Origin: Closterium sp. NIES-65
Lineage: Eukaryota > Streptophyta > Zygnematophyceae > Desmidiales > Closteriaceae
DNA: 64,000 nucleotides
Direction: 5' to 3'
Assembly: GCA_948144175.1 (NCBI GenBank)
Contig: CANXME010002185.1
Coordinates: 62,001 to 126,000 of the forward strand
The position numbers were made by a program, and so were the translations under genes. Positions within the stretch are counted from its first letter, which is position 1. The number at the start of each line of letters is the position of its first letter. The notes under the pieces were generated by a model. That model saw nothing but the letters and a program-made list of their open reading frames with translations, made no database searches and was not told the origin of the DNA. Below, in pieces: positions 55,001-64,000 of this stretch.

Positions 55001-55273
55001 CCGCCTTGTTCTCCTCCAGTGCTGTACGTAGACAACAAGGCCATGCTGGCCTTGTGTCGCGAGCAGCGCCTGGAGCACAGAACGAAGCACATTGCTCTCC
55101 GCTACTTTCTTGCTCGTGAGTTGCAGCAGCGTGGTCAGTTGCGACTTGCGTACGTGGCCTCTGAGGCCAACGCTGCTGATGTTTTCACCAAGGCACTTAC
55201 GCCTTGTGATCATCAGCGCTTCTGCACTCAGCTGGGTCTTGTGCCTGTCTTGCCTCACTTGCTCACCACTTGA
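52064..55273 (+). CDS. E4 integrase C-terminus, RT and RNase H
   Basis: This 1069-residue frame is continuous with the integrase frame after the TGA. In order: PCVFLGFPPDAPGWQFYH, GGAEPGGA-type repeats (about residues 105-190), SPQELCEWFARRW, then RT (SSQWQAAMDAEM, YVARGFSQRQ, YVDDLVFATAD at about residue 745) and RNase H (HADASW, CEAQIYAGAMAA, YVDNKAMLAL, RTKHIALRYF). RNase H has E to Q in CEAEIY, which may hit the active site. It ends LPHLLTT at 55273. Confidence 0.93.
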   Translation: MSADKLSSRAAPCVFLGFPPDAPGWQFYHPTSRRVLSSQDVTFDESVPYYRLFPYRTPSLPPPPHFLVPGPTPVDPLPPQGPAPSGLSQVDAVEPVEVAGDSGTAAGAAPGGADSGGAARVGAEPGGAESKGAATGGAEPGGATTGGAERGGSATGGAEPGGATTGGAEPWGAAFGATEPGGAEPAPAGPTRVASGAARPGGSPGASSWREPLSPQELCEWFARRWRRTDRAGASSAADGSGAAGLGGARPGSARAAGPASATGVGAAEGVGAEDTAVSPSGGPATGAAGATGGTGAGGAVGAGAAAGGAGAVPAVSGVASQPRPYFVPLLQQVLGLPPPLESPPPVQSQSQLPPASPLPTLSPYTGPTGGLAERREPASRPASPVRATCAGGRGSRQRPPPVPSTHRMSLRPSTAPLHVALPSPPESSLPALADPESDSLRASSPSVMRLLATVVTDPSFESTVASALVAELVDFAARCRLDYAASLVAESASVSPPSVGGECALGTDVLEDRQEEFQCLAAASPHLMSVLLTLEGDPDALDIPTPRSYEEAIEGPYSSQWQAAMDAEMASWKSTGTYIDAVPPPGANIVSGMWIFKVKRPPSSPPVFKARYVARGFSQRQGVDYFQTFSPTPKMTTLRVLLHIAAQRDYELHTLDFSTAFLQGSLHEEIWLRRPPGFTGTFPPGTQWSLRRPVYGLRQAPREWHDTLRTTLAALGFAPSTADPSLFLRTDTSLPPFYILVYVDDLVFATADTAGLAHVKSELQKRHTCTDLGELRSYLGLQITRDRARRTITLTQSHMVQQVLQRFGFTYSSPQATPLSTCHSLSALPSDESVESSGPYPELVGCLMYLMTCTRPDLAYPLSILARYVAPGRHRPEHMAAAKRVLHYLCSTSGMGLVLGGRSPVVLTGHADASWANDQATQRSSKGYTFSLGSSSVSWRATRSSSVLGCSCEAQIYAGAMAAQELRWLTYLLTGLGEPPCSPPVLYVDNKAMLALCREQRLEHRTKHIALRYFLARELQQRGQLRLAYVASEANAADVFTKALTPCDHQRFCTQLGLVPVLPHLLTT

Positions 55274-55493
55274 CCTTGCTTGTACCCTTCCATATATATA
55301 TATATACCTGCTCTTGCTTGTTTAGCCTTATATATATAGATATATATGTGTACTCCTGCATGTGAACTGGCCTTGTGGCCCTCACCTTGTTCTTCGGACT
55401 GTGTGGTGACGTTGTGATCCACCCTGAGCTTTGTCTGCTTTGCTTGACTGGTCTTGTGACCCCTTGTTCTCCTCCACTTTGCCTATGGGGGTG

Positions 55494-55615
55494 TGTCAAA
55501 TTATAATATTGTGTAGGCTATAGTGGGGTAGTCTATATGGGATACACATTTCTAGGGTTGCATATTTGTATCACTTCCATTCCTTAGTCAATTGATTCTC
55601 GTTCTACTTTCCTCA
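55494..55615 (+). repeat. E4 3' LTR (122 bp)
   Basis: Differs from the 5' LTR at two positions (ggga for gggg, gattc for cattc). Confidence 0.94.
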
Positions 55616-55620
55616 AAATC

Positions 55621-55955
55621 ACCCTAAAATCAGCCCTGCCCCGGGGTGTACGATTCGGGGGGTGTGTTTTGTCCAGGAGAATACGGTATATTCTAATCCT
55701 ACACGGAACTAAGGGCGGGTCCAGTGCGTACGTTTTCCGTATATTACAGTTGATCCAGTGCGGTAATTTGTACTGCGTCACAGTTCAAAACGGTGTAATT
55801 TCAAAACCGCTATGCACCGCCTGATATCTTTTCAAACCGCGACAAATGAACTGTATAGTGCTTGTAAACGTACGCGCTGGACCCGCCCTAACAATTCCAC
55901 CAAGCTCCTGTTGCAGTGACAAAGAGATAGATACGAAAACAAGAACTCATAGTGA
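55621..55955. other. No gene seen; MITE-like words
   Basis: Contains tccaggagaatacggtat near 55672, related in reverse to 32950-32985, and AC/GT-rich low-complexity. No frame supported. Confidence 0.4.
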
Positions 55956-55960
55956 GTGTT

Positions 55961-56303
55961 TGTTAGAATCCCAACCACTAACCACTGGGATAAGAGGGCT
56001 TGTTTGTGTAGTGGGTAAGTGCGCCCATAACCCCCTAGGCCAACGTGCCTGTAACCCTTCCCTAGGATCAATCGGGGATCACCAGTGGACCTCTGATACC
56101 CCCCCGCACTGGGATGCCCGAAGTGCACACACACTTGGATTCGAACCCGAGAACGCTCTGATACCATGTCAGAATCCCAGCCACTAACCACTGGGATAAA
56201 AGGGCGTGTTTGTGTAGCGGGTAAGTGCACCCATAACCCCCAGGCCAACGTGCCTGTAACCCTTCCCTAGGATCAATCGAGGATCACCAGTGGACCTCTG
56301 ATA
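55961..56303 (-). mobile_element. SMART/TRIM element B (343 bp)
   Basis: LTRs are at 55961-56098 (138 bp) and 56167-56303 (137 bp). The interior, on the minus strand, is TGGTATCAGAGC, then cgggttcgaatcc, then the purine tract. Flanks gtgtt / gttt(t) agree at 4 of 5 bases, a slightly eroded TSD. One LTR start is mutated to TGTTAG on the plus strand, and both LTR ends read ctgata instead of ctgaca, so it is older than C. Confidence 0.88.
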
Positions 56304-56349
56304 GTTTTAAGGTACGTAAGAGCACAGAATATGAGTAACAAAAAAATGT

Positions 56350-56463
56350 ACATACCGTATCACCCCGAATATAGGCGCAGGCCTATGTTAAGCGCATGCG
56401 CTTAGATTTGGAGCAATGGGCTTATGGCCGATCCTCGATCATAAGCGCACCCCCTGTAAAAAC
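56350..56463. mobile_element. MITE-like sequence hosting SMART C and E6
   Basis: taccgtatcaccccgaatat, with inverted ggcctatgttaagcgc and cttatggccgatcctc, and repeated ataagcgca words suggest a small DNA transposon. It continues after SMART C at 56841-56865 (ttattataagcgcat), where E6 then inserted. Confidence 0.45.
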
Positions 56464-56840
56464 TGTCAGAATCCCAACCACTAGACCATTGGGATAAAAG
56501 GGCTTTTTTTCAGTAGCGGGTCAGTGCGCCCATAACCCCCCAGGCGAACGCGCCTGTAACCCTTTCCAGGATCAATCGGGCATCCACAGTGCAGATCTAC
56601 TGACACCCCCCCACACTGGGAGGCCCAGGACTAAGCACAGCGGCAACGGCCTACATGTGCATACACCGGGAATCGAACCCGAGACCGCTCTGATACCATG
56701 TCAGAATCCCAACCACTGGACCATTGGGATAAAAGGGTTTTTTTTCAGTAGCGGGTCAGTACGCCCATAACCCCCCAGGCGAACGCGCCTGTAACTCTCT
56801 CCAGGATCAATCGGGCATCCACAGTGCAGATCTACTAACA
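56464..56840 (-). mobile_element. SMART/TRIM element C (377 bp)
   Basis: LTRs 56464-56605 and 56699-56840 are 142 bp each. The exact TSD is aaaac (56459-56463, 56841-56845). The minus-strand interior (93 bp) is TGGTATCAGAGC, cggtctcgggttcgattcc, then a purine tract (tgggggggtg). The A-box-like tggtctagtgg or tggtccagtgg lies in each LTR. Confidence 0.93.
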
Positions 56841-56865
56841 AAAACTTGACTTATTATAAGCGCAT

Positions 56866-56994
56866 TGTCAGATATATATGACATAGCTGTTGTAGGCTAT
56901 AGTGGGGTAGCACATATGGGGTACAGCTCTCTAGGGTTTGTATTTGTACCAAACGTTCACTTAGTCATTTCATTCCTGTCCTACTATTCTCACA
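56866..56994 (+). repeat. E6 5' LTR (129 bp)
   Basis: TGTCAGATATATATG...TTCTCACA; nearest match is the E1 LTR. Confidence 0.92.
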
Positions 56995-57099
56995 TGGTAT
57001 TAGAGCGGGTTCCCTGTGGGAACTTCGCCTAGGGCCCACCGAAGCGCGCCCCGAGGCGCGCTAACCTTTTTTTTCTCTCTCTCGAGCGACCCTCCGTGT

Positions 57100-57850
57100 C
57101 GCCCTTCCCTCGCGGCCCCGCCGCCCTTTCAGACGCGGCCCCGCCGCCCCTTTCGAACGCGGCCCCGCCGCCATTTCAGACGCGGCCCCGCCGCCCACTT
57201 CGGACGCGGCCCCGCCCGCCCCTTCAGACGCGGCCCCGCCGGCCGCTCCGACGCGGCCCCGCCGCCTGCTCAGACGCGGCCCCGCCGCCCGCTCAGTCGC
57301 GGCCCCGCCGCCTGCTCAGCCGCGGCCCCGCTGCTCGCTCCGACGCGGCCCCGCCGCCTGCTCAGACGCGGCCCCGCCGCCCACTCAGACGCGGCCCCGC
57401 CGCCTGCTCAGCCGCGGCCCCGCCGCCCACTACGACGCGGCCCCGCCGCCTGCTCAGCCGCGGCCCCGCCGCCCACTCAGACGCGGCCCCGCCGCCTGCT
57501 CAGCCGCAGCCCCGCCGCCCGCTACGACGCGGCCCCGCCGCCTGCTCAGACGCGGCCCCGCCGCCTGCTCCGCAGCGGCCCTGCTGCTCGCTCCGACGCG
57601 GCCCCGCCGCCTCCTCAGCCGCGGCCCCGCCGCCCACTCAGACGCGGCCACCCCGCCTTTGCGCGGCCCCGCCGCCTCCTACCTGCGGCCCTACGGCCGC
57701 CACTACTGCGGCCCTTCCTCTCGCGCCGCCCAACTACAGCAGCCGAGCCGCCCACCTGCAGCAGCCGAGCCGCCCACCTGCAGCAGCCGAGCCGCCCACC
57801 TGCAGCAGCCGAGCCGCCGGACCACCGAGCAGCAGTGCACCCGAGCCGCC
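57100..57850. repeat. E6 leader minisatellite
   Basis: Units of acgcggccccgccgcctgctcag dominate to 57650, then cagcagccgagccgcccacct units to 57810. Stop-free in several frames because of composition. Confidence 0.9.
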
Positions 57851-58013
57851 CTGTCTCCGAGCCGCCCGGGAGCCGAGCCGCCCAGTAGCCGAGTCGCTGA
57901 GTCGCCGAGCCGCCCTTCTGCAGAGCTGCCCGACCTGCCCTGCCCGGTGAGCACAGTACCGCTGTCACTATGTGCTCTTCCCCTACCGCTTACACTGCTT
58001 CGCTGTCGTCGTC

Positions 58014-59073
58014 ATGGCTACCCCTAGTGTCCTAGCTTTTGACGCTGAGGGTCGCGCCATTGACTTTGAGGTCTGGGTAGACGACCTGCAGTTGTTTTTA
58101 CAGTGCGATAGGGCAGACGCCCTCTCTCTCTTTGACCTCACTTCTCGCGCCTCTCCTGCCCCTGCTGCTGATGCTGATCCCACTGTGCGCTCTCAGTGGG
58201 CCACCCGCGATGCTGCTGCACGTCTTGTTGTGCGTCGCCACCTCCCTACCTCTGAGCGCGCGCACTTTAGTCAGTACAAGAGTGCTCAGACCTTGTACGA
58301 CGCTGTAGTTGCGCACTACTCCTCCCCTGCCACTGCTGCACTGAGCCGTCTCATGCTTCCCTACCTCTTTCCTGACCTCTCTGCCTTTCCCACTGTCGCT
58401 GACCTCATTACGCACCTCCGCACTAGTGACACTCGCTACCGCGCCGCCCTTCCTGCTGAGTTCTGCGCTAAGAACCCCCCCCCCATGTACATCACTCTCT
58501 ACTACGTAGTCGCGCGCCTCCCTGACTCTCTTCGCGTAGTCAGGGACCACTTTCTCGCAGTCTGTCCCACCACCCTCACCGTCGACGTCGTCGAGAAGGC
58601 CCTCCTCGCGGCGGAGAAGAGCATCGTCGCTGTCGGAGCTTCTCGTGGTGACCCTCGCACCCCCATCTTTGAGGGGTGCTCTCCTTCCCCCCTCTTGCCC
58701 TCTGTTGCCTCTGCTGCTGCTGCCGACCTGCTTGGTCTCGAGTCGGTTGGCGCGGCGTCTGCCCCTAGTGGGAGACGCCGCTCTGGCAAGGGCAAGGGGG
58801 CAAGGGCGCTGGTGGAGCTGGAGGGAACGGTGGAGGTGGCGGTGGAGGCGGCGGAGGGAGTGGGGGTGGCGGCGGGAGTGGTGGTGGGGGTGGTGGTGGT
58901 AGTGGTGGCAGCGGCGGAGGAGGCGGCGGTGGTGGCGGCGGCGGTGGTGGTGGCGGCAGTGGTGGCGGTGACGGTGGGGGAGGCGGCGGCGGAGGAGGCG
59001 GTGGTGGCGGAGGAGGTGGAGCTGGTCGAGGCGGTACCCAGCAGCGGAGCGGCGGTGGTGGTGGTCAGCGCTC

Positions 59074-59106
<33 letters not shown>

Positions 59107-59267
59107 TTCGCGTGACGTCCCTCCGCCCTAGCAGCTCCGTGAGTGGTACACTCGGCGTCAGAGGGGTGGGGGTACAGGTCCTTGTACCTACGTCCTTCGC
59201 TCTGGCGACCGCGCGGGTGAGCAGTGTGGGGGTGCCCACTCCACCCAGCGCTGCTTTGGCCGCCTAA
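58014..59267 (+). pseudogene. E6 gag, frameshifted
   Basis: MATPSVLAFDAEG at 58014 is in frame through the poly-C run (10 C, as in E2). One G is missing at 58796-58800 (5 G where E4 has 6), so the Gly-rich tail is read as Val/Glu/Ala. In the ancestral frame a TAG also replaces Gln at 59129-59131 (PPPQQLREW). A six-fold CAG run (about 59078-59105) extends the Gln tract. Confidence 0.93.
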
Positions 59268-59275
59268 CGGACGCT

Positions 59276-61018
59276 TTGCGTCAGCAGTTCCCCGGGGCTA
59301 GTGAGATCCCTCGCTGGGATGAGCTTCTTAGGGCTGGTGTAGCGATCTTTGATCTTGATTTTGATGCTATCCTTGCTGCTATGTATGCTGTGACTATTAG
59401 TGAGGAGGGTGACTGTTACCGGTGTTTCCCGCCCGACCCGGGCATTGGTACTGCTGCGCTAGGTGCTTGTGAGGCTGCTGCTCTAGGTGCCAGTGCGTCT
59501 GCGCTCTCAGGTACTGGTGAGACTGCGCTCTCAGGTACTGCGTCGCCTCCGTCCTCCCTCACTTTCACACTTGACTCCGGGGCTTCTCGCTCCTTCTTTC
59601 GAGACCGCACTACCCTCACGCCGCTTGGCCGGCCCGTTGCGGTCTCCCTGGCTGACCCCTCTGGGGGTCCTGTGCTCTCTCACTTCTCCACTGTCCTCCC
59701 GTGTCCGGCTGCCCCTTCGGGCACCCTGTCTGGTCTGTACCTTCCCTCGTTCTCTACAAACTTGGTGAGTGGTGCGGACCTGCAGGATACGGGGGTTCAC
59801 CAGTTCACTCCTGCGAGTCAGCGGGTGACCCACTGCACGGACGCACGCACAGGCCGACACCTGGCCACGTTCTCGCGTCGGCCGGCGTCGAGCCTCTACA
59901 CCCTGACCACTACGTCTCCTCCTGTCCCTGCGTCTGGTCAGGTAGCTGCGTCAGGTCAAGTGCTTGCTGCTGCGTCCCGGTCAGGTCCTGAGTCTGCCCC
60001 CTGTTCTTGTCGCCTCCTGTCTCACGAGACTCTCCTGTGGCACCACCGTCTAGGCCACCCCTCCTTGCCCCGTCTTCGGAGCATGGCTTCCCGTGTCCTT
60101 GTCTCTGGTCTTCCCCAGTCTCTCCCTCCCCTTCCCTCCGGGCCAGGACCTTCCTGTGTCCCCTGTGTCGAGGGGCGCCTCCGGGCTGCTCCTCACTCCT
60201 CCCAGTTCCCCCCGACAGAGGCTCCTCTGCAGACGCTTCACATGGACGTGTGGGGCCCAGCCCCAGTCCGTGGGCAGGGTCACGAGCGCTACTTTCTGTT
60301 GGTGGTTGACGACTACTCGCGTTACACCACAGTCCTCCCCTTGCGCAGCAAGGATGCTGTCACTGAGGTGCTGATCGACTGGATCCGCGAGGCTCGTCTC
60401 CAGCTCAGGAAGAGCTTCGGCTCGGACTTTCCTGTTCTGCGTCTGCACTCGGACAGAGGCGGAGAGTTCTCCTCGCGCCTTCTGCGAGACTACTGTCGTG
60501 CACGGGGGATCCGCCAGACCTTCACGCTTCCGGACTCTCCACAGCAAAATGGGATTGCTGAGCGCTGCATTGGCATGGTCATGGATGTCGCTCGTACGTC
60601 CATGATGCATGCGGCTGCCCCCCATTTTCTGTGGCCGTTTGCGGTGAGGTACGCGGCGCATCAGCTCAACCTTCACCCCCGGGTCTCTCGGCCCGCGATG
60701 TCCCCAGTCTTGCTGTGGACGGGGAAGGTTGGCGATGCGTCGGCGTTCCGTGTCTGGGGATCTCGGGCGTTTGTCCGCGACTTGTCTGCGGACAAGCTGT
60801 CCCCTCGTGCTGCTCCCTGTGTCTTCCTTGGCTTCCCCACAGACGCTCCAGGGTGGCAGTTTTACCACCCCTCCTCTCGTCGTGTTCTGTCCTCCCAGGA
60901 CGTCACGTTCGACGAGTCAGTCCCCTTCTACCGCCTCTTCCCCTACCGCACTCCTTCCCTCCCCCCTCCGCCGGACTTCCTTGTGCCGGTTCCCTCTCCG
61001 GTAGACCCCCTCCGGTAG
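59276..61018 (+). pseudogene. E6 protease and integrase
   Basis: 580 residues: LDSGASRSFFRD (protease, about residue 98), WHHRLGHPSLPR, CVPCVEG, HMDVWGPAPV, HSDRGGEFSS, QQNGIAERCIG and PCVFLGFPTDAPGWQFYH. All integrase acidic residues are present. The frame ends early because ccggtagaccccct is tandemly duplicated at 60999-61026. Confidence 0.93.
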
Positions 61019-64000
61019 ACCCCCTCCCCCCTCAGGTTCCTGCCCCCTCAGGTGTGTCCTAGGTAGACGCCGTTGACCCGGTCGAGGTTACTGGTGACTC
61101 TGGTGCTGCTGCGGGTGCTGAGCCTGGGGGTGCTGACTCTGGGGGTGCTGTGCGCGGGGGTGCCGAGCCTGGAGGTGCTGCTACTGGGGGTGCTGAGCCT
61201 GGGGGTGCTGGTCCTGGGGGTGCTACTGCGGAGGGTGCTGAGCCTGGGGGTGCTGAGCCGGAGGGTGCTGTGCCTGGAGCTGCTGAGCTAGGTGGTGCTG
61301 GGTCTGGGGGTGCTGGGTCGGGAGCTGCTGAGCCTGGGGGTGCTGCGTCTGGAGCTGCTGAGCCTGGGGGTGCTGAGTCTGGAGCTGCTAAGCCTGGGGG
61401 TGCTGCGTCTGGAGCTACTGAGCCTGGGGTTTCTCCTGCTGCTGCGTCTCGCCGGGAGCCCCTCTCTCCACAGGAGCTGCGCGAGTTGTTTGCTCGCCGC
61501 TGGAGGCGTGCTCCTGGAGCTGGAGCTTCTTCGACCGTCGAGGGTGGTGGTGCTGCCGGTCCCGGAGCTACTGGGCCTGCGGGTCCTAGTGGAGCTGGAG
61601 CTGCTGAGGGTGTTGGTGCTGAGACCACTGCTGTGTGTCCTGGCGGTGGTTCTGCTGCTGGTGCTGCTGGAGGTCCTGCCGCTGGAGAAGTTGGTGGCGC
61701 TGGTGCTATCGCTGGGGGTGCTAGTGCTGTCCCTGCTGAGTCTAGAGCTGCCGCGCGGCCTCGGCCGTACTTCGTTCCGCTCCTGCAGCAAGTTCTTGGT
61801 CTTTCTCCTCCGGTAGAGTGTCCCCAGCCTGTCCAGTTGCAGTCACTGTTGGAGCCTTCCTCTCCTCTGCCTGCTCCCTCTCCTTACACTGGTCCTACTG
61901 GAGGTCTTACTGAGCGACGTGAGCCTGCGTCTCGTCCCGCGTCGCCTGTTTGTGCTGCTCGCGCTAGTGGTCGCGGTTCGCGTCAGCGTCCTCCTCCTGT
62001 CCCTGGCACGCACCGGATGTCTCTGCGTCCGTCCACTGCTCCTCTGCGTGCCCCTTTGCCTTCTCCTCCTGAGTCCTCTCTTCCTGCACTTGCCGACCCT
62101 GAGTCGGACTCTCTTCGTGCTGCCAGTCCTACTGTCACGCGTCTGCTTGCTACTGTCGTCACTGACCCCTCGTTTGAGTCCACTGCTGCGTCTGCTCTTG
62201 TCGCTGAGCTCGTCGACTTTGCTGCTCGCTGTCGTCTAGACTACGCTGCTCGTCTTGTTGCTGAGTCTGCGTGTGTCTGTCCTCCGTCCGTCGGGGGTGA
62301 GTGTGCTCTTGGCAAGGACGTCCTTGAGGACAGGCAGGAGGAGTTCCAGTGTCTGGCTGCTGCTTCACCTCATCTCGTGTCCGTACTGCTTACCCCTGAG
62401 GGAGACCCCGATGCACTAGACATCCCGACTCCGCGCTCTTACGTGGAGGCTATAGAGGGTCTCTACTCCTCTCAGTGGCAGGCAGCTATGGATGCAGAGA
62501 TGGCTTCTTGGAAGTCCACAGGCACCTACGTTGACGCTGTCCCCCCTCCTTGGGCGAACATCGTCAGTGGCATGTGGATCTTCAGGGTGAAGCGGCCGCC
62601 GGGCTCTCCACCTGTCTTCAAGGCGCGGTACGTTGCTCGTGGCTTCAGTCCGCGGCAGGGAGTTGACTACTTTCAGACCTTCTCTCCCACCCCGAAGATG
62701 ACCACTCTTCGGGTGCTGCTGCACATAGCCGCTCAGCGCGACTACGAGCTTCACTCCCTTGACTTCAGCACTGCTTTCCTGCAGGGTAGCCTGCACGAGG
62801 AGATCTGGCTGCGCCGTCCACCTGGCTTCACTGGGACTTTCCCTCCTGGCACCCAGTGGAGCCTCAGACGGCCAGTCTACGGTCTCCGCCAGGCACCGCG
62901 TGAGTGGCACAACACACTGAGGACTACGCTTGCGGCTCTTGGGTTTGCTCCTTCTACTGCTGACCCGTCGCTGTTTCTGCGCACCGACACTTCACTGCCG
63001 CCGTTCTACATCCTCGTGTACGTCGACGACTTGGTCTTTGCCACAGCGGACACTGCTGGACTCGCCTACGTGAAGTCCGAGCTGCTGAAGAGACACACGT
63101 GCACAGACCTGGGTGAACTGCGCAGCTACCTTGGCTTGCAGATCACTCGGGACAGAGCACGCCGCACCATTACCTTGACTCAGTCACACATGGTGCAGCA
63201 GGTCCTTCAGCGCTTCGGCTTCACGTACTCCTCGCCTCAGGCCACTCCTCTGTCTACTCGTCACTCGCTCTCAGCTCTGCCTTCGGATGAGTCCGTAGAG
63301 TCGAGTGGCCCGTACCCAGAGCTTGTTGGCTGCCTCATGTACCTGATGACCTGCACACGACCTGACCTTGCATACCCTCTGAGCATTCTTGCACGCTATG
63401 TTGCTCCTGGGAGACACCGACCAGAGCACATGGCTGCAGCGAAGAGGGTATTGCGCTACCTGTGCAGTACGTCGAGCATGGGGCTAGTGCTTGGAGGGCG
63501 GAGTCCAGTGGTCCTTACAGGCCACGCTGACGCTTCATGGGCTGTCGACCAGGCTACGCAGCGGTCGTCACAGGGTTACACCTTCAGTCTTGGTTCCGGC
63601 TCTGTCTCTTGGGGGGCTACTCGTTCGTCTTCGGTTCTCAGCTCCAGTTGTGAGGCTGAGATCTACGCCGGGGCCATGGCTGCACAGGAGCTTCGCTGGC
63701 TCACCTACCTGCTGACTGAACTTGGAGAGCCGCCTCGTTCTCCTCCAGTGCTGTACGTAGACAACAAGGCCATGCTGGCCTTGTGTCGAGAGCAGCGTCT
63801 GGAGCACAGAACGAAGCACATTGCTCTTCGTTACTTCCTTGCTCGTGAGCTACAGCAGCGTGGACAGTTGCGGCTTGCTTACGTGGCCTCTGAGGCCAAC
63901 ACTGCTGATGTGTTCACCAAGGCACTCGCGCCTTGTGACCATCAGCGCTTCTGCACCCAGCTGGGTCTTGTGCCTGTCTTGCCTCACTTGCTCTCCTCTT
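61019..64000 (+). pseudogene. E6 spacer, RT and RNase H (to window end)
   Basis: After a TAG (about 61060) the linker reads GVTGDSGAAAGAEPGGA repeats (61080-61420), then SPQELRELFARRW. RT follows: SSQWQAAMDAEM at 62470, YVARGFSPRQ, YVDDLVFATAD at about 63020. RNase H has HADASW, CEAEIYAG and YVDNKAMLAL. The RT-RNase H frame appears open to base 64000. Domains are complete but unlinked from gag by upstream lesions. Confidence 0.9.

Larger units (their letters stand above)
47932..55615 (+). mobile_element. Copia element E4, complete but with four lesions
   Basis: LTRs 47932-48053 and 55494-55615 are 122 bp each with two differences. The TSD is aaatc (47927-47931, 55616-55620). The primer site tggtatcgagcagg starts at 48054 and tatgggggtg precedes the 3' LTR. 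The coding region spans 49332-55273 and is broken by a poly-C frameshift, a TAG at 50504 and a TGA at 52037, while RT and RNase H are undamaged. Few LTR changes suggest a fairly recent insertion. Confidence 0.96.
56866..64000 (+). mobile_element. Copia element E6, 3' end beyond the window
   Basis: The 5' LTR is 56866-56994. The primer site tggtattagagcggg starts at 56995. The leader minisatellite, gag, protease, integrase, RT and RNase H follow in order. The window ends inside the last codons (LPHLLSS), so the stop codon and 3' LTR lie beyond. The gag-pol reading is broken by a missing G, a TAG and a 14-bp duplication. It is the closest relative of E2 here in protein sequence. Confidence 0.95.

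Noticed and set aside
57016-57888. 290-residue frame upstream of E6 gag
   Set aside because: It lies in the leader minisatellite, and the proposed start is only 21 bp past the primer-site start.
1-64000. A prokaryotic defence or secondary-metabolite system
   Set aside because: All recognisable genes are eukaryotic retroelement genes, a Crypton-like gene and an intron-containing b561 gene.

Overview
The window is eukaryotic nuclear DNA, most likely from a streptophyte green alga. That assignment is inferred from plant-type Ty1/copia elements primed by initiator tRNA-Met, a plant-type DOMON-cytochrome b561 gene with GT-AG introns, and very GC-rich low-complexity blocks; no marker gene fixes the species. 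About three quarters of the window is transposable elements, many nested and several with target-site duplications (TSDs) readable base by base.

Layout. 1-3898: minus-strand Copia element (E1) cut by the window start; its LTR interrupts what follows. 3899-10940: a plus-strand coiled-coil gene facing a minus-strand multi-exon gene whose core is a Crypton/Ndc10-type tyrosine recombinase. 11877-19294: the only clear host gene, on the minus strand, with 8 exons encoding two DOMON domains and a cytochrome b561 domain; most of its exons are bracketed by partial tandem copies of their own ends. 20758-22007: short non-autonomous LTR element (LARD-1). 22200-29572: intact minus-strand Copia (E2) with identical LTRs and one uninterrupted polyprotein frame. 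29577-32654: decayed LTR and Copia remains. 33215-33556: a 342-bp SMART/TRIM element. 33669-45481: old plus-strand Copia (E5) split by a 4.7-kb nested gag-type insertion. 45947-47539: LARD-2. 47932-55615: nearly complete plus-strand Copia (E4). 55961-56840: two more SMART elements in a MITE-like sequence. 56866-64000: Copia E6, running off the window.

How the parts relate. E1, E2, E4, E5 and E6 belong to one Copia lineage. They share short LTRs of about 122-137 bp, an initiator-Met primer site, a GC-rich minisatellite leader, a Gly-rich gag tail, a Gly-Ala-Glu-Pro repeat spacer between integrase and RT, and a tatgggggtg polypurine tract. LARD-2 keeps the ends and leader of such an element without coding sequence and could only move with proteins supplied in trans; E2 is the only complete candidate donor here. 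The DOMON-b561 gene is expected to be a membrane electron carrier and has its own unusual intron architecture.
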